Part shown: positions 44,837 through 53,507 of the stretch, in pieces
Layout: every line of letters begins with the position of its first letter
How positions within the stretch are numbered: position 1 is the first letter of the stretch
Assembly (NCBI GenBank): GCA_035294245.1
Contig: DATGLG010000004.1
Coordinates: 186,001 to 250,000, forward strand
Source of the DNA: DATGLG01 sp035294245
Lineage (GTDB): Bacteria; Pseudomonadota; Alphaproteobacteria; JACZXZ01
Length of the DNA: 64,000 nt
Direction of reading: 5' to 3'
Program-made: the position numbers and the translations under genes
The notes under the pieces: model-generated
What the model saw: the letters and a program-made list of their open reading frames with translations, nothing else
What the model was told of the DNA's origin: nothing
Databases searched by the model: none

Positions 44837-46222
44837 ATGGCCCGCGCCACCGTCTTTCTTCTCATTCTTGCCGTTATCGCCGGCGGCATCGCGTGGATTG
44901 CGGATCACCCGGGTGCTGTCAGCATCGCCTGGGAAGGCTATCGCATCGACACCTCGGTCGGTGTCCTGATCGCGGCGGCGGCGCTCACCGGCGCCGCCGC
45001 GGCCATCCTCTACCGATTCTGGCGGATCCTGCGTGGCGCGCCGCAGGCGCTCGTCCGCCGGCGCCGGGAGGGGCGGCGGATCAAGGGCTATCGCGCGCTT
45101 ACCCAAGGGATGGTCGCCGTGGCCGCCGGCGATGCCGAGGAGGCGAGGCGGCAGGCGCGCCGGGCCGATCTTCTGCTCAAGGAGCCGCCCCTCACCATGC
45201 TGCTTGCGGCCCAGGCAGCACAGCTCAACGGCGACGAGGCGGCGGCCGAAAAATACTTCACCGCGATGCTCGAGCGGCCCGAGACGGAATTTCTCGGCTT
45301 GCGGGGTCTCATCATGCAGACGATGCGAAAGGGGGAAACCGCCCGCGCGCTCGAGCTCGCGCGGCGCGCCCGGTCGCTGCGGCCGCGCACGGGCTGGGTC
45401 TTGACGACGCTCCACGAGCTCGAGGTCCGCGCCGGCGATTGGCGTGCCGCGGAGGAGACGGCGCGGCTTGCAGTCAAGGCCAAGGCGATGACCGCGGAGG
45501 CGGCCCGGCGCAATCGCGCGATCGCGCGCTACGAGCAGAGCCTCGCCGCCGAGGCCGCGGGCCAACCCGAGCCGGCGCTGAGCCGGGCTGTCGAGGCGGC
45601 GGAGCTTGATCCCGGCTTGGTCGCCGCGGTGGTTCGGGCGGCGATGCTGCTGGCCAGGGCCGACAAGTCGCGGCGCGCACGACATCTCATCGAGGATGCC
45701 TGGTCGCGCGCGCCCCATCCGGCGCTCGCGAAGGCCTATCTCGACCTCGAGCAGGCCGTGACGCCGCTCGAGCGGGTGATGCGCGTGCAGAAGCTGATCG
45801 CCCGCCATCCCGATGATCGGGAGAGCCGCCTCGCCTTGGCCGAGGCGGCCCTGGCGGCGCGGCTGTGGGGCGAGGCGCGCCGGGCACTCGAAGCCGTCGA
45901 CGGCCCTGGCACCGCCCGCGTCTGTCAATTATGGGCGGCCCTCGAGGAGGCCGAGCATGGTGACGGCGCCGCCGCGCGCGCCTGGCTGGCCCGCGCCGCG
46001 AGGGCCCCCCTGGACCCCGCCTGGATCTGCGGGCATTGCGGCACCGCCCATGCCGAATGGCTATCCCTCTGCCACCGCTGCGGCGCTTATGATTCCCTGG
46101 CTTGGCGCAGTCCGGAGCGCGTCACCGCGACGCCGCTTCCGCCGCCGCCGGCCCCCCTTCCCGCCGCTGCCGTCGAGCCCCCACCGCCGGCCGAGGCGGC
46201 CACCGATCTGGGAACCGCGTGA
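44837..46222 (+). CDS. hemY: HemY-domain protein with TPRs and C-terminal zinc ribbon
   Basis: 461 residues from MARATVFLLILAVIAGGIAW. Two N-terminal membrane helices (residues 4-20, 40-60) follow the HemY pattern, with GYRIDTSVGVLIAAAAL between them, then TPR-like helices up to about 390. Near residue 395 WICGHCGTAHAEWLSLCHRCGAYDSLAW forms two CxxC pairs, a rubredoxin-like zinc ribbon similar to LapB/YciM; the tail is Pro-rich. HemY of this family organises tetrapyrrole or envelope functions and is not protoporphyrinogen oxidase. Follows hemD-mic60. Confidence 0.9.
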   Translation: MARATVFLLILAVIAGGIAWIADHPGAVSIAWEGYRIDTSVGVLIAAAALTGAAAAILYRFWRILRGAPQALVRRRREGRRIKGYRALTQGMVAVAAGDAEEARRQARRADLLLKEPPLTMLLAAQAAQLNGDEAAAEKYFTAMLERPETEFLGLRGLIMQTMRKGETARALELARRARSLRPRTGWVLTTLHELEVRAGDWRAAEETARLAVKAKAMTAEAARRNRAIARYEQSLAAEAAGQPEPALSRAVEAAELDPGLVAAVVRAAMLLARADKSRRARHLIEDAWSRAPHPALAKAYLDLEQAVTPLERVMRVQKLIARHPDDRESRLALAEAALAARLWGEARRALEAVDGPGTARVCQLWAALEEAEHGDGAAARAWLARAARAPLDPAWICGHCGTAHAEWLSLCHRCGAYDSLAWRSPERVTATPLPPPPAPLPAAAVEPPPPAEAATDLGTA

Positions 46223-46260
46223 TAAGTCGACACGCTGCGCGCCGCTGGTCACCACCCCTG

Positions 46261-46279
46261 CCGGCCGGTTGACGGCCGG
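46261..46279 (+). terminator. Hairpin downstream of hemY
   Basis: CCGGCCG and CGGCCGG pair around a five-base loop, 38 bases after the hemY stop and before tRNA-Thr. There is no T tract, so termination would be weak or Rho-assisted. Confidence 0.4.
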
Positions 46280-46346
46280 GCGTGTGAAGCGTAGTTTCGC
46301 GCCCTGCCGCAGGGGCAGTCCATGTGGCGGCTTCCCACTCTGGTGC

Positions 46347-46421
<75 letters not shown>

Positions 46422-46638
46422 TTCTTATCAGCGTAGCCTCACGGCGCCTGACGCTTGCTAACTGCTAGGAATCACCCAGTAGCGCCGTGCGCGATTTGGC
46501 CGCCCCTCAACGAGCAGCCTCCGATGATGCCGGCCGTGATGGATTACAACGGAAACTCGACTCCAAGGAGAGGCGCGTCTGCTGAAACGATGCGCTCAGT
46601 AAAAATCAAGAATAGGCCGTCATCAGATCATTTCGGCC

Positions 46639-46956
46639 TCAAGCAGGACCGGGCTTCGCCTTCGCGCCGATTTCGGCAAGGGACGCGTCGATATCGGCGG
46701 AGGTGAGCCTCCACGAATTGTCGAGGTTGGCGACGACGTCACGCATGAACGCGTCGTAGAGCGCAAGTGCCTTCCGATCGTCGCCAAGGTGGTCTGCCAG
46801 AAGTGCCAAGGCAAGCTGGGCCGGGGCCGGGCCTTCATAAGTCCACTCAAAGCCCGTTGCCGAGAGCTTGGCCAGGTCATAGCGGGGCGGAAGCAGCTTG
46901 CCGTCCACCGTCACCGTTGCACCTTCGATGAATCGCGCGCCTTCATAGACCTTCAT
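46639..46956 (-). CDS. DUF6166-like small protein
   Basis: 105 residues: MKVYEGARFIEGATVTVDGKLL, then FEWTYEGPAPAQLALALLADHLGDDRKALALYDAFM, matching my recollection of the DUF6166 family of small alpha/beta proteins found across bacteria. No enzymatic motif. It lies alone between tRNA-Thr and the divergent 63-residue gene. The name rests on memory of the family and should be treated as likely, not certain. Confidence 0.75.
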   Translation of the reverse strand: MKVYEGARFIEGATVTVDGKLLPPRYDLAKLSATGFEWTYEGPAPAQLALALLADHLGDDRKALALYDAFMRDVVANLDNSWRLTSADIDASLAEIGAKAKPGPA

Positions 46957-47086
46957 CGCTAGCGCCCTCTCTTGCGTTTTGCTTGGCGAAGTTACCGCCT
47001 TAGTCCGGATGCTGTTGACGGACTTGCGCGACCGCCCGATCCTACGTCGCCCGCTTGTTCTCTTGCTATTCGCCGAGGCACGATCG

Positions 47087-47278
47087 ATGTCAGGTCTTCA
47101 GAAGCTGCGCGTGACCTTCGAGATCTATCCTGATTCCTATGACATGCTGCTCGAAGTCGCTCGACGGTACGAATTCCCAGATCCGTCGAAGGCCTTGCGC
47201 TGCCTCCTCGATTATGCGGCAACCGACGGCGATTGGACGGCAATCTTCGGAAAAGTGCGCTGCCGGCGCTGCGGCTAA
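47087..47278 (+). CDS. Small conserved hypothetical protein (63 aa)
   Basis: From MSGLQKLRVTFEIYPDSYDML; ends FGKVRCRRCG with a CxxC that could bind metal. The motif FPDPSKALRCLLDYAATDGDWTAIF is reminiscent of ribbon-helix-helix-sized regulatory proteins seen in other Alphaproteobacteria, but no function is known. Upstream ATG (46979) adds a hydrophobic, non-conserved leader. Its stop lies 7 bases before the convergent PhyH gene. Confidence 0.55.
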   Translation: MSGLQKLRVTFEIYPDSYDMLLEVARRYEFPDPSKALRCLLDYAATDGDWTAIFGKVRCRRCG

Positions 47279-47285
47279 AGCGGCC

Positions 47286-48212
47286 TTATCCGGCATAGGC
47301 GCGGATCGGCTCTCCCTTGCTCCAATCCTCCTCCTGCTGAAGCGCAAAGATCGAGCTATAGCCGCCGGACCAGTCGGGCGGCAGGAGGCACGGGCGCGGG
47401 TCGTGATGTGCCCAGCGCGCCGGCTTGCCGCGCACGACCTGCCCCATATACCGCGACTGCAGCGGATTATAGGTGTAGGGGATCGCATCCGCCGAGGAAT
47501 AGGTGACCAGGAAGAGAGGCCGTCCGTCTGCCGAATTGTTGGCGCGCGAGCCGTGAATGGTGCGGCAGTTGTGGATCGTGATCGACCCCGCCGGCCCTTC
47601 AAGATAAACCGCTTTGCCAGTATCGACGCGCGCCAAGTCCTTGTCGGTAATGCAGCCGACCCATTGGCCCTTGTCGTTGTATTGGTCGAACAGCTCGCCC
47701 GCATGGCTGCCGGGAATGACGCCGAGGGGGCCCTGCTCCGGACCGCAATCGTAAAGATAAGTCCCGGCGGTGAGCGGCGAGTAGTTCGTGTGCGGCCAGA
47801 ACTGTATGTCCTGGTGCCATTTCACCTCGGCACCGCCATCCGACGATTTGAAATTGAGCTTAGAGTGATGAAACTTGACGTCGGGGCCGACGAGATCAGC
47901 CACGATCTCGACGAGCAATGACTTCGAGGCATAGTCCCAATAAGCGGGGTGATGATCGCAGGGGCTCGACAGGCGGCGCAATTTCGGTCGCGCGGCGCTG
48001 TGGCCCGCCTCAAGGTCCCACACGGCGTCTGACTTGACCAGTTTGCGTGTCTCCTCGACCTTCTCGTCCGTTGCTCGCCGCAGCCGCTCGATCGTCTCCA
48101 CGGGGATGATTTGCTCCAGCAGCAGGTAGCCATTCGCAAAATAGAATTCGCGCTGCTTCTGGCTCAGCACATTGGGCTTATGGGAAAGAATCTGTTCGGG
48201 CGTCATCGCCAT
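47286..48212 (-). CDS. Phytanoyl-CoA dioxygenase (PhyH) family protein 1
   Basis: 308 residues of the Fe(II)/2-oxoglutarate dioxygenase family. Iron ligands: His133 and Asp135 in KWHQDIQFWPHTNYSP and His220 in ITIHNCRTIHGSRAN; Arg231 (DGRPLF) binds oxoglutarate. The Asp is kept, so it should hydroxylate rather than halogenate. It is downstream of the membrane hydroxylase and the 73-residue membrane protein on the same strand (36-base gap), probably one operon. Substrate unknown; hydroxylation of an acyl or amino-acid-like compound is plausible. Confidence 0.9.
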   Translation of the reverse strand: MAMTPEQILSHKPNVLSQKQREFYFANGYLLLEQIIPVETIERLRRATDEKVEETRKLVKSDAVWDLEAGHSAARPKLRRLSSPCDHHPAYWDYASKSLLVEIVADLVGPDVKFHHSKLNFKSSDGGAEVKWHQDIQFWPHTNYSPLTAGTYLYDCGPEQGPLGVIPGSHAGELFDQYNDKGQWVGCITDKDLARVDTGKAVYLEGPAGSITIHNCRTIHGSRANNSADGRPLFLVTYSSADAIPYTYNPLQSRYMGQVVRGKPARWAHHDPRPCLLPPDWSGGYSSIFALQQEEDWSKGEPIRAYAG

Positions 48213-48248
48213 CCTCCATGGAGCACGGATGTGGAGCGCGTCGACTCG

Positions 48249-48470
48249 CTACAAATCGGCGAGCCGCACCCAAGCTGCAAGCGCGCCGCCAAGTACGATG
48301 CCGAGGATGATCGTACCCACGTGCCAATTTCCCGCCAGCGCGACGGTCAGCGCGAAGACCCCGATCCCCGTCCCGATGCCCCCGATCAGCGAGGCGCGCG
48401 AGCGCTTGAGCCGGCCCGAGGGCGCCCCCTTTACGCCGGCGATTCCTCCATCGGCAAGGTTCGCGCTCAT
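48249..48470 (-). CDS. Small membrane protein (73 aa)
   Basis: MSANLADGG followed by a basic patch (GRLKRSRASLIGG) and two hydrophobic segments, IGTGIGVFALTVALAG and TIILGIVLGGALAAWV, with an HVG turn: a two-helix hairpin. The ATG overlaps the stop of the di-iron hydroxylase gene (ATGA), so it is probably an accessory subunit or assembly partner of it. No family recognised. Confidence 0.75.
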   Translation of the reverse strand: MSANLADGGIAGVKGAPSGRLKRSRASLIGGIGTGIGVFALTVALAGNWHVGTIILGIVLGGALAAWVRLADL

Positions 48471-49228
48471 GCTCGCACCACGGCGATCATCGCCTCGTCG
48501 GCGCGGGCGCGGGTCTTCTTGAGATTCTTCCGCACGTGCTTGGTGCTGTAGCCGTTGAAGAGGGTGCCGAGGAGGCCGCGATCGATATCGCTCGTTCCGA
48601 ACAGCCAATCGGCAATGGGATAGGTCAGGTTCATGTTCAAATCCATCATGATCGCCTGATTGTGGTGGGCGATATGATGGCGACGGATCGTATTGATGAA
48701 CGGCACGTGCCTGACAATACGGTCATCCTTGACATGGCAGCACCAGTGGAAGAACTCGTAGTTCAGATACATCCCCACCGTCGTGCACATCAGCAGCCAT
48801 CCGGCATTCGCCGACCACAACCAGCCAAGGACGAGGGCTGCGGGAATGGACATGCCGATGAAGGTGACGAGCGCGTAGGGCGGGAAGAACGTGATGCGGA
48901 AGTCCTGAACATTGCCGATGGTTGGCTCGATATCAGTGAAGAACTGGTGATGCGCCAGCGTGTGGCGGCGATAAATCCCCATGAAGCCCTTTACGGGACG
49001 ATGCATCACGAAGCGGTGGATCCACCATTCGAAGAGGTTGGTCGCGAGGAAAGTCACCGGAACGACCAGCCACTCCACCCAGCCCGGATTATGGATATGA
49101 GGGATGAAATACCAGAGGGCCGCGATGCCGATCGCATAAATGACCGCCACGTGCAGCAGCCCGTTATACCAAGGCGAAATCCGCGGACGGTAATCGGCGC
49201 GAAATGCCTCCTGTCGCTTCGGCATCAT
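48467..49228 (-). CDS. Fatty-acid-hydroxylase/sterol-desaturase-type di-iron membrane enzyme
   Basis: 253 residues, four to six hydrophobic segments. The eight-histidine pattern is complete: HRFVMH (71-76), RRHTLAHHQFF (His89, 93, 94), FFHWCCH (161-165) and RRHHIAHHN (184-189), which bind two irons. This superfamily hydroxylates fatty acids, carotenoids or sterol side chains in membranes. The start is ATG 49228, preceded by GGGAGGA. A promoter-like TTGACA lies upstream. First gene of a three-gene operon with the 73-aa protein and PhyH 1. Confidence 0.92.
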   Translation of the reverse strand: MMPKRQEAFRADYRPRISPWYNGLLHVAVIYAIGIAALWYFIPHIHNPGWVEWLVVPVTFLATNLFEWWIHRFVMHRPVKGFMGIYRRHTLAHHQFFTDIEPTIGNVQDFRITFFPPYALVTFIGMSIPAALVLGWLWSANAGWLLMCTTVGMYLNYEFFHWCCHVKDDRIVRHVPFINTIRRHHIAHHNQAIMMDLNMNLTYPIADWLFGTSDIDRGLLGTLFNGYSTKHVRKNLKKTRARADEAMIAVVRA

Positions 49229-49303
49229 GCGCTTCCTCCCTTCACCACCCTTCTTCCGAGGCCGGCCAGCAGACACGAGGCTCAGCCTAGGATAGCCCCC
49301 CAT

Positions 49304-49338
49304 ATATACGTCTAATATATTATCAGGCGAGGTGTCAA
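49304..49338 (-). promoter_or_regulatory. Promoter region of the di-iron hydroxylase operon
   Basis: On the minus strand TTGACA (49333-49338) is followed by an AT-rich run with a perfect palindrome TAATATATTA (49313-49322) that offers -10-like TATTAG at a 15-base spacing and could be an operator. Its AT richness contrasts with the surrounding GC. Confidence 0.4.
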
Positions 49339-49387
49339 GGGCACCCGCTGATGTTCACGGCGCCGAGTTCCGGGCGCCGCGGCGGCG

Positions 49388-50083
49388 TCAGACATCTGTG
49401 AGGGTCGCTCGAGTGAATGTCTCGATGTAATCGAGGAGGCGGTCCGATGCCGTCGCGGCGCCGGCCTGGTCGCCGGCGGCGATCGCGCGAGCCATATCGG
49501 CATGCAGCCGGGCGGCGAGCGGGAGGTCGGCGACCTCCTTGTAATGGATGTACCAGAAGCGCCGCGACAAGCCATGCATGAGGGCCATCGCGCCGGCGCC
49601 GTATTCATTGCGCGCCGCTTCGATGACGAGAAGGTTGAGGGCGCGGTCGAGGCGCATGAACGTGGCGTCATCATCGTCGCGCGCGGCGGCTTCCATACCT
49701 TCGACGATACGGCGGAACTCCTCGCGTTGCGCCGGTGTCGCCCGTCGAGCCGCGAGGCGGGCGAGCAGGCGCTCCAGCTCGCGCCTGACCTCGAGTAGGC
49801 GCAGCTGGCTGCTGACGTCGATTGTCGAGACGACAATGCCGCGTCGCGGTAGGATCACGACGAGGCGCTCCCGAGCGAGGCGCTGCAGGGCTTCGCGAAT
49901 GGGCATGCGGCCGATCCCGAGGCGCTTGCTCAGGATCGCCTCCGATACGACGGCACCCGGCGGCAGGCGAAGCGTTACGATCTGCGCCTCGAGCTCCTGA
50001 TAGGCGCGATCCGCCAGCGTCGCGGCCGTCCATTCCGCGGGTGGTCGCCGCCGCTTTTCCTTGACTGCCGCTCGTGTCGCCAT
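49388..50083 (-). CDS. GntR-family regulator, FCD subfamily
   Basis: 231 residues. Winged helix domain at about 30-95 (LADRAYQELEAQIVTLRLPPGAVVSEAILSKRLGIGRMPIREALQRLARERLVVILPRRG) and all-helical FCD effector domain (QLRLLEVRRELERLLARLAA...EFRRIVEGMEAA...FMRLDRALNLLVIEAA...LHADMARAIAAGDQ) with the metal/ligand His and Asp residues. FCD ligands are usually small organic acids. 37 bases after the PanB-like 1 gene, so it may be the last gene of the Liv operon; candidate binder of the 11-bp repeats found before both binding-protein genes. Confidence 0.92.
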   Translation of the reverse strand: MATRAAVKEKRRRPPAEWTAATLADRAYQELEAQIVTLRLPPGAVVSEAILSKRLGIGRMPIREALQRLARERLVVILPRRGIVVSTIDVSSQLRLLEVRRELERLLARLAARRATPAQREEFRRIVEGMEAAARDDDDATFMRLDRALNLLVIEAARNEYGAGAMALMHGLSRRFWYIHYKEVADLPLAARLHADMARAIAAGDQAGAATASDRLLDYIETFTRATLTDV

Positions 50084-50120
50084 TGCTTTGTCAGAGTCCT
50101 TCGGTTGCGCCGGCGTCGAC

Positions 50121-51074
50121 TCAAACCTGCCTGCGCCGCTCGACCATGCCGAGGAATTTCTCGTATTCGGCGTCATTCACCGAATATGTATGCTCGTCGT
50201 CGGGGAACTCGCCCGCCTTCACCTCGGCTACGTAGCGCCGGATACCGTCAACCGCGACCTCGGTCAAGTTGCTAAAGCGCTTGGTGAACTTCGGCTTGAA
50301 ATCGGTAAAGACGCCGAGCAGGTCGTAGCAAAGCAGGATCTGGCCATCCGTACCCACTCCGGCGCCGATCCCGATCGTCGGTATCTCAAGCTGCTGCGAG
50401 ATGACCGTAGCTATGCGGCCGGGCACGGCTTCGAATTCGAGCATGAAGCACCCGGCATCCTGGATCGCCAGCGCATCCTCGAGGATCTTGAAGGCGTCCG
50501 TCGCCGTCCGTCCCTGGATCCGGAAACCGCCGAACATCGCGATCGTATGGGGCGTCAGGCCGATATGGGAGGCCGTCGGGATGCCGGCGTCGACGAGCGC
50601 CTTGAGGATATGCGCCTGGCTTTTGCCGCCCTGGGGCTTGACGGCGTCGCACCCAGCCTCCTGCATGAAGCGAGTGGCGTTCACCAAGGCGCGGTCGATC
50701 GTGTTGTAGCTCTGATAGGGCATGCAGCCGAGGACGAACGTGTTGGGCGCGCCGCGGCGCACGGCCAGCGAATGCATGACCATCATGTCCATGGTCGCCG
50801 GGATCGTGTTGGGGTGGCCATGCGCGACCATGGCGAGGCTATCCCCGACGACGGCGACATCAACGCCCGCCAGCTCGGCCCACCGTGCCGAGGTGTAGTC
50901 CGGGACCGACATATAGACCATCTTCTCGCCGCTCTTCTTCGAGTCGCGGATCTCGGTGATGGTACGCCTTTTGCGCTCTGTCGCGGCGGCATTGCCTTGC
51001 GCCGCCGGCGCCTTGGTTTCCGATCTCGCGCGTGCCTGTGCCGCCACTTTGGTGGTCGCCTTCACTCCGCTCAT
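50121..51074 (-). CDS. PanB-like enzyme 1, missing two metal ligands
   Basis: 317 residues of the ketopantoate hydroxymethyltransferase fold with a 40-residue polar N-terminal extension. VVGDSLAMVAHGHPNT (Asp78 = E. coli Asp45), the Lys of AVKPQGG (Lys146) and the general base Glu215 (EFEAVP) are kept. The Mg ligand Asp84 is Cys117 (GCMPY) and Glu114 is Gln148. A normal PanB needs all three metal ligands, so this probably does not make ketopantoate. Start ATG 51074 with AAGGAGGAGG. Follows livF in the transporter operon. Confidence 0.85.
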   Translation of the reverse strand: MSGVKATTKVAAQARARSETKAPAAQGNAAATERKRRTITEIRDSKKSGEKMVYMSVPDYTSARWAELAGVDVAVVGDSLAMVAHGHPNTIPATMDMMVMHSLAVRRGAPNTFVLGCMPYQSYNTIDRALVNATRFMQEAGCDAVKPQGGKSQAHILKALVDAGIPTASHIGLTPHTIAMFGGFRIQGRTATDAFKILEDALAIQDAGCFMLEFEAVPGRIATVISQQLEIPTIGIGAGVGTDGQILLCYDLLGVFTDFKPKFTKRFSNLTEVAVDGIRRYVAEVKAGEFPDDEHTYSVNDAEYEKFLGMVERRRQV

Positions 51075-51123
51075 CGCCTCCTCCTTTGCTCCTTCCGCAT
51101 CCTCGACCGCTGCCATGAGGCGC

Positions 51124-51828
51124 TCAGGCGCCGAGATAGAGCTTCCGCACCTCGGCTGTCTCCTTGAGAGCCTCGGCTCGCCCTTCAAGGGACAGGTTCC
51201 CCGATTCGAGGACATAGGCGCGGTCGGCGACCGAGAGCGCCATGCTGGCATTCTGCTCCGCAAGGAGGATCGCCATTCCGCTCCGCGCCAGGGCGCGGGT
51301 GATGTGCTCGATCTCCTCGACCATGATCGGGGCGAGCCCGAGCGTCGGCTCGTCCAAGAGCAGGCATTTGGGGCGCGAGACGAGCGCTCGGCCGATCGCA
51401 AGCATCTGCTGCTCGCCGCCCGACATGAGGCCCGCCCTTTGATCCCGCCGCTCGGCGAGGCGCGGGAACATCTCGAGCACCCGCGCAATGTCGTCCTGCA
51501 GGTGGTTACGGTCGGCGCGGTGATAACCGCCCATGATCAGGTTTTCCATGACGGTGAACTTGGCGAAGATCTGCCGGCCCTCGGGCGAGAGAGTGACGCC
51601 GCGCCTGACCCGCTCGGCCGTCGATAGCGCGGTGATGTCCTCGCCGGCGAAACGGATGGTCCCCGCCGTGGGCTCCTTGAGGCCCATGATGGTGCGGAGC
51701 GTCGTCGTCTTGCCGGCCGCGTTGGCGCCAACAAGCGAGATCACCTCGCCTTTGCCGACCTTTAGCGAGACTCCACGCAGCACCGGCCGCTTGCCGTATT
51801 GCGCGCTGACGCCCTCGAGCTCAAGCAT
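51124..51828 (-). CDS. livF: ABC transporter ATPase, LivF type
   Basis: 234 residues: Walker A VGANAAGKTTTLRTIMG, signature LMSGGEQQMLAIGRALV, Walker B CLLLDEPTLGLAP. The LivF-type opening MLELEGVSAQYGK and the ending ...VRKLYLGA fit the branched-chain amino acid family. Overlaps livG by 8 bases. Drives import with LivG; the substrate may differ from amino acids in view of the neighbours. Confidence 0.95.
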   Translation of the reverse strand: MLELEGVSAQYGKRPVLRGVSLKVGKGEVISLVGANAAGKTTTLRTIMGLKEPTAGTIRFAGEDITALSTAERVRRGVTLSPEGRQIFAKFTVMENLIMGGYHRADRNHLQDDIARVLEMFPRLAERRDQRAGLMSGGEQQMLAIGRALVSRPKCLLLDEPTLGLAPIMVEEIEHITRALARSGMAILLAEQNASMALSVADRAYVLESGNLSLEGRAEALKETAEVRKLYLGA

Positions 51829-52585
51829 GGCGCCGTCCCAAATAGGCTTCTACCACGGCAGCATCCTTGAGGACCGCGTCGGGCGGGCCTTCCGCGATCT
51901 TGCTGCCGTGATGCATGGCAATCGCACGGTCGGCCAGGCGCCCGAGGAAGCCCACCTTATGGTCGATGATGCAGAGAGTTGTGCCGTGAGCGCGCAGGTT
52001 GCGCAGCACGGCGTCGAGATTCGCGATCTCGTCCTGGCCAAGCCCCGTCGCCGGCTCGTCGAGAAGAAGAAGTTGGGGCTCGCACATAAGCGCCATGGCA
52101 ACGCCCAGCATCTTCTCGTTGCCGTAGGAGAGGCTGGCGGCCGGCTCGTCGGCAAGCGCCGTGAGCCGGCAAAGCACCAAGACACGCTCGACCTGCTGCC
52201 TCAGCGTCTTGTCGTGACGCGCTGGATGCAGCAGGGTCATCACGCGCCGCAGGCTCAGCTCGCGCTTGAGCTTGAGATGAGCCGCGATCAGCACATGCTC
52301 GGCGACGCTGAGCTCCGCGAAGAGCTGCGGATTCTGAAAGGTCTTCACGATGCCCAAGGCGGCAATCTCATGGGGCTTGGTGCCGTTGAGCGCCCGATCC
52401 TTCCAGATCAGCCGGCCGCCCGTCGGTCGATAGATGCCGGCGATGAGATTAAGAAGCGTCGTCTTGCCCGAGCCGTTCGGTCCGAACACGCCGACGATCT
52501 CCTCGCGCGCGATCGAGAAGGAAACGCCGGCGACGGCCGTCAGCCCGCCGAAGCGCTTGGTGAGGGCGTCGACTTCAAAGAACAC
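51821..52585 (-). CDS. livG: ABC transporter ATPase, LivG type
   Basis: 254 residues: Walker A GPNGSGKTTLLNLIAG, LSYGNEKMLGVAMAL in place of the usual LSYGQQRRLEIARAL signature, and Walker B LLLLDEPATGLGQDE. It is the LivG-type partner of LivF, with the characteristic long insert after Walker A. Overlaps livM by 11 bases and livF by 8. Confidence 0.95.
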   Translation of the reverse strand: MFFEVDALTKRFGGLTAVAGVSFSIAREEIVGVFGPNGSGKTTLLNLIAGIYRPTGGRLIWKDRALNGTKPHEIAALGIVKTFQNPQLFAELSVAEHVLIAAHLKLKRELSLRRVMTLLHPARHDKTLRQQVERVLVLCRLTALADEPAASLSYGNEKMLGVAMALMCEPQLLLLDEPATGLGQDEIANLDAVLRNLRAHGTTLCIIDHKVGFLGRLADRAIAMHHGSKIAEGPPDAVLKDAAVVEAYLGRRHA

Positions 52586-53507
52586 GGCGCCGCCTTAGAA
52601 GCGTTCCGAGGATGCCGCGCGGCATCAGGAGGATCGTGAGGATCAGGATCAGGCCGTAGACGAGGATGCGGAGTTCGGCACCGATATTTATCAGATGGGG
52701 AAGCGCTGTGAGGATCAGCGCGCCGATGATGGGGCCGGTTACCGATTCACGGCCGCCCAAAAGCGCCATCGCGACGATGGCGAGGGACTGGTCGATGGCG
52801 AGATAGTTGGGCTCGATATAGCTGAGATAGAAGGCGTAGAAGGCTCCCGCCACGGCGGCGCCGGCATTGCCGACGAGAAAGGACACGAGCTTGTAGCGGA
52901 AGACGTTGATCCCAAGAGTATCGGCGAGCTCGTCATTGAGCCGGATTGCCGCGAAGCAGCGCCCCATCCAAGAGCGCACGACGCGCGTGCAGACGAGGAC
53001 CGTGATGATGAGGGCAACCAGGCTCAGATAGTACCACATCCCGGTGCTTTCGACGGGCACGATCCCCCCAGGCAGCCAGAGCGTGGGCTTGGCGGTCAGG
53101 TTGATGCCGAGAGAGCCGTTGGTGAAGCTGTTCCAGTTGAGGATGATGAGCCGCGCCATCTCGGAGAAGGCCAAGGTCACGATCGCGAAATAGAACTCCT
53201 TCAGCCTGAATCGGAAGCAGATGGTGCCGACGATGAGCGACAGTGCCGTTACAACCAGTACGGCAATCACCAGTCCGATCCAGAACGAGACGCCGAGATG
53301 CGCCATCGAGAGATCGGTTGCATAAGCGCCAATGCCGAAGGCCGCCGCGTGGAACAGGGAGAGTTGGCCCGTATAGCCGAAGATGAGGTTGAAGCTGACG
53401 GCGAGGATGCCGAGGATGAAGGTGAAGACGAGAATGGTCAGCACGACGTCGTTATGCAGCACGAGCGGCACGAAGAAGAGTGGAAGCCAGAGCAGTGCCG
53501 CCTTCAT
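52575..53507 (-). CDS. livM: ABC transporter permease, LivM type
   Basis: 310 residues, ten hydrophobic segments; NLIFGYTGQLSLFHAAAFGIGAY and RLNDELADTLGINVFRYKLVSFLVGNAGAAVAGAFYAFYL are the LivM signatures. Starts within the livH stop (ATGA). Forms the inner-membrane channel with LivH. Confidence 0.95.
   Translation of the reverse strand: MKAALLWLPLFFVPLVLHNDVVLTILVFTFILGILAVSFNLIFGYTGQLSLFHAAAFGIGAYATDLSMAHLGVSFWIGLVIAVLVVTALSLIVGTICFRFRLKEFYFAIVTLAFSEMARLIILNWNSFTNGSLGINLTAKPTLWLPGGIVPVESTGMWYYLSLVALIITVLVCTRVVRSWMGRCFAAIRLNDELADTLGINVFRYKLVSFLVGNAGAAVAGAFYAFYLSYIEPNYLAIDQSLAIVAMALLGGRESVTGPIIGALILTALPHLINIGAELRILVYGLILILTILLMPRGILGTLLRRRRVL

Noticed and set aside
46455..46706. Short plus-strand frame after tRNA-Thr
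   Set aside because: No conserved look, no clear Shine-Dalgarno, and it runs into the 3' part of the DUF6166-like gene on the other strand.
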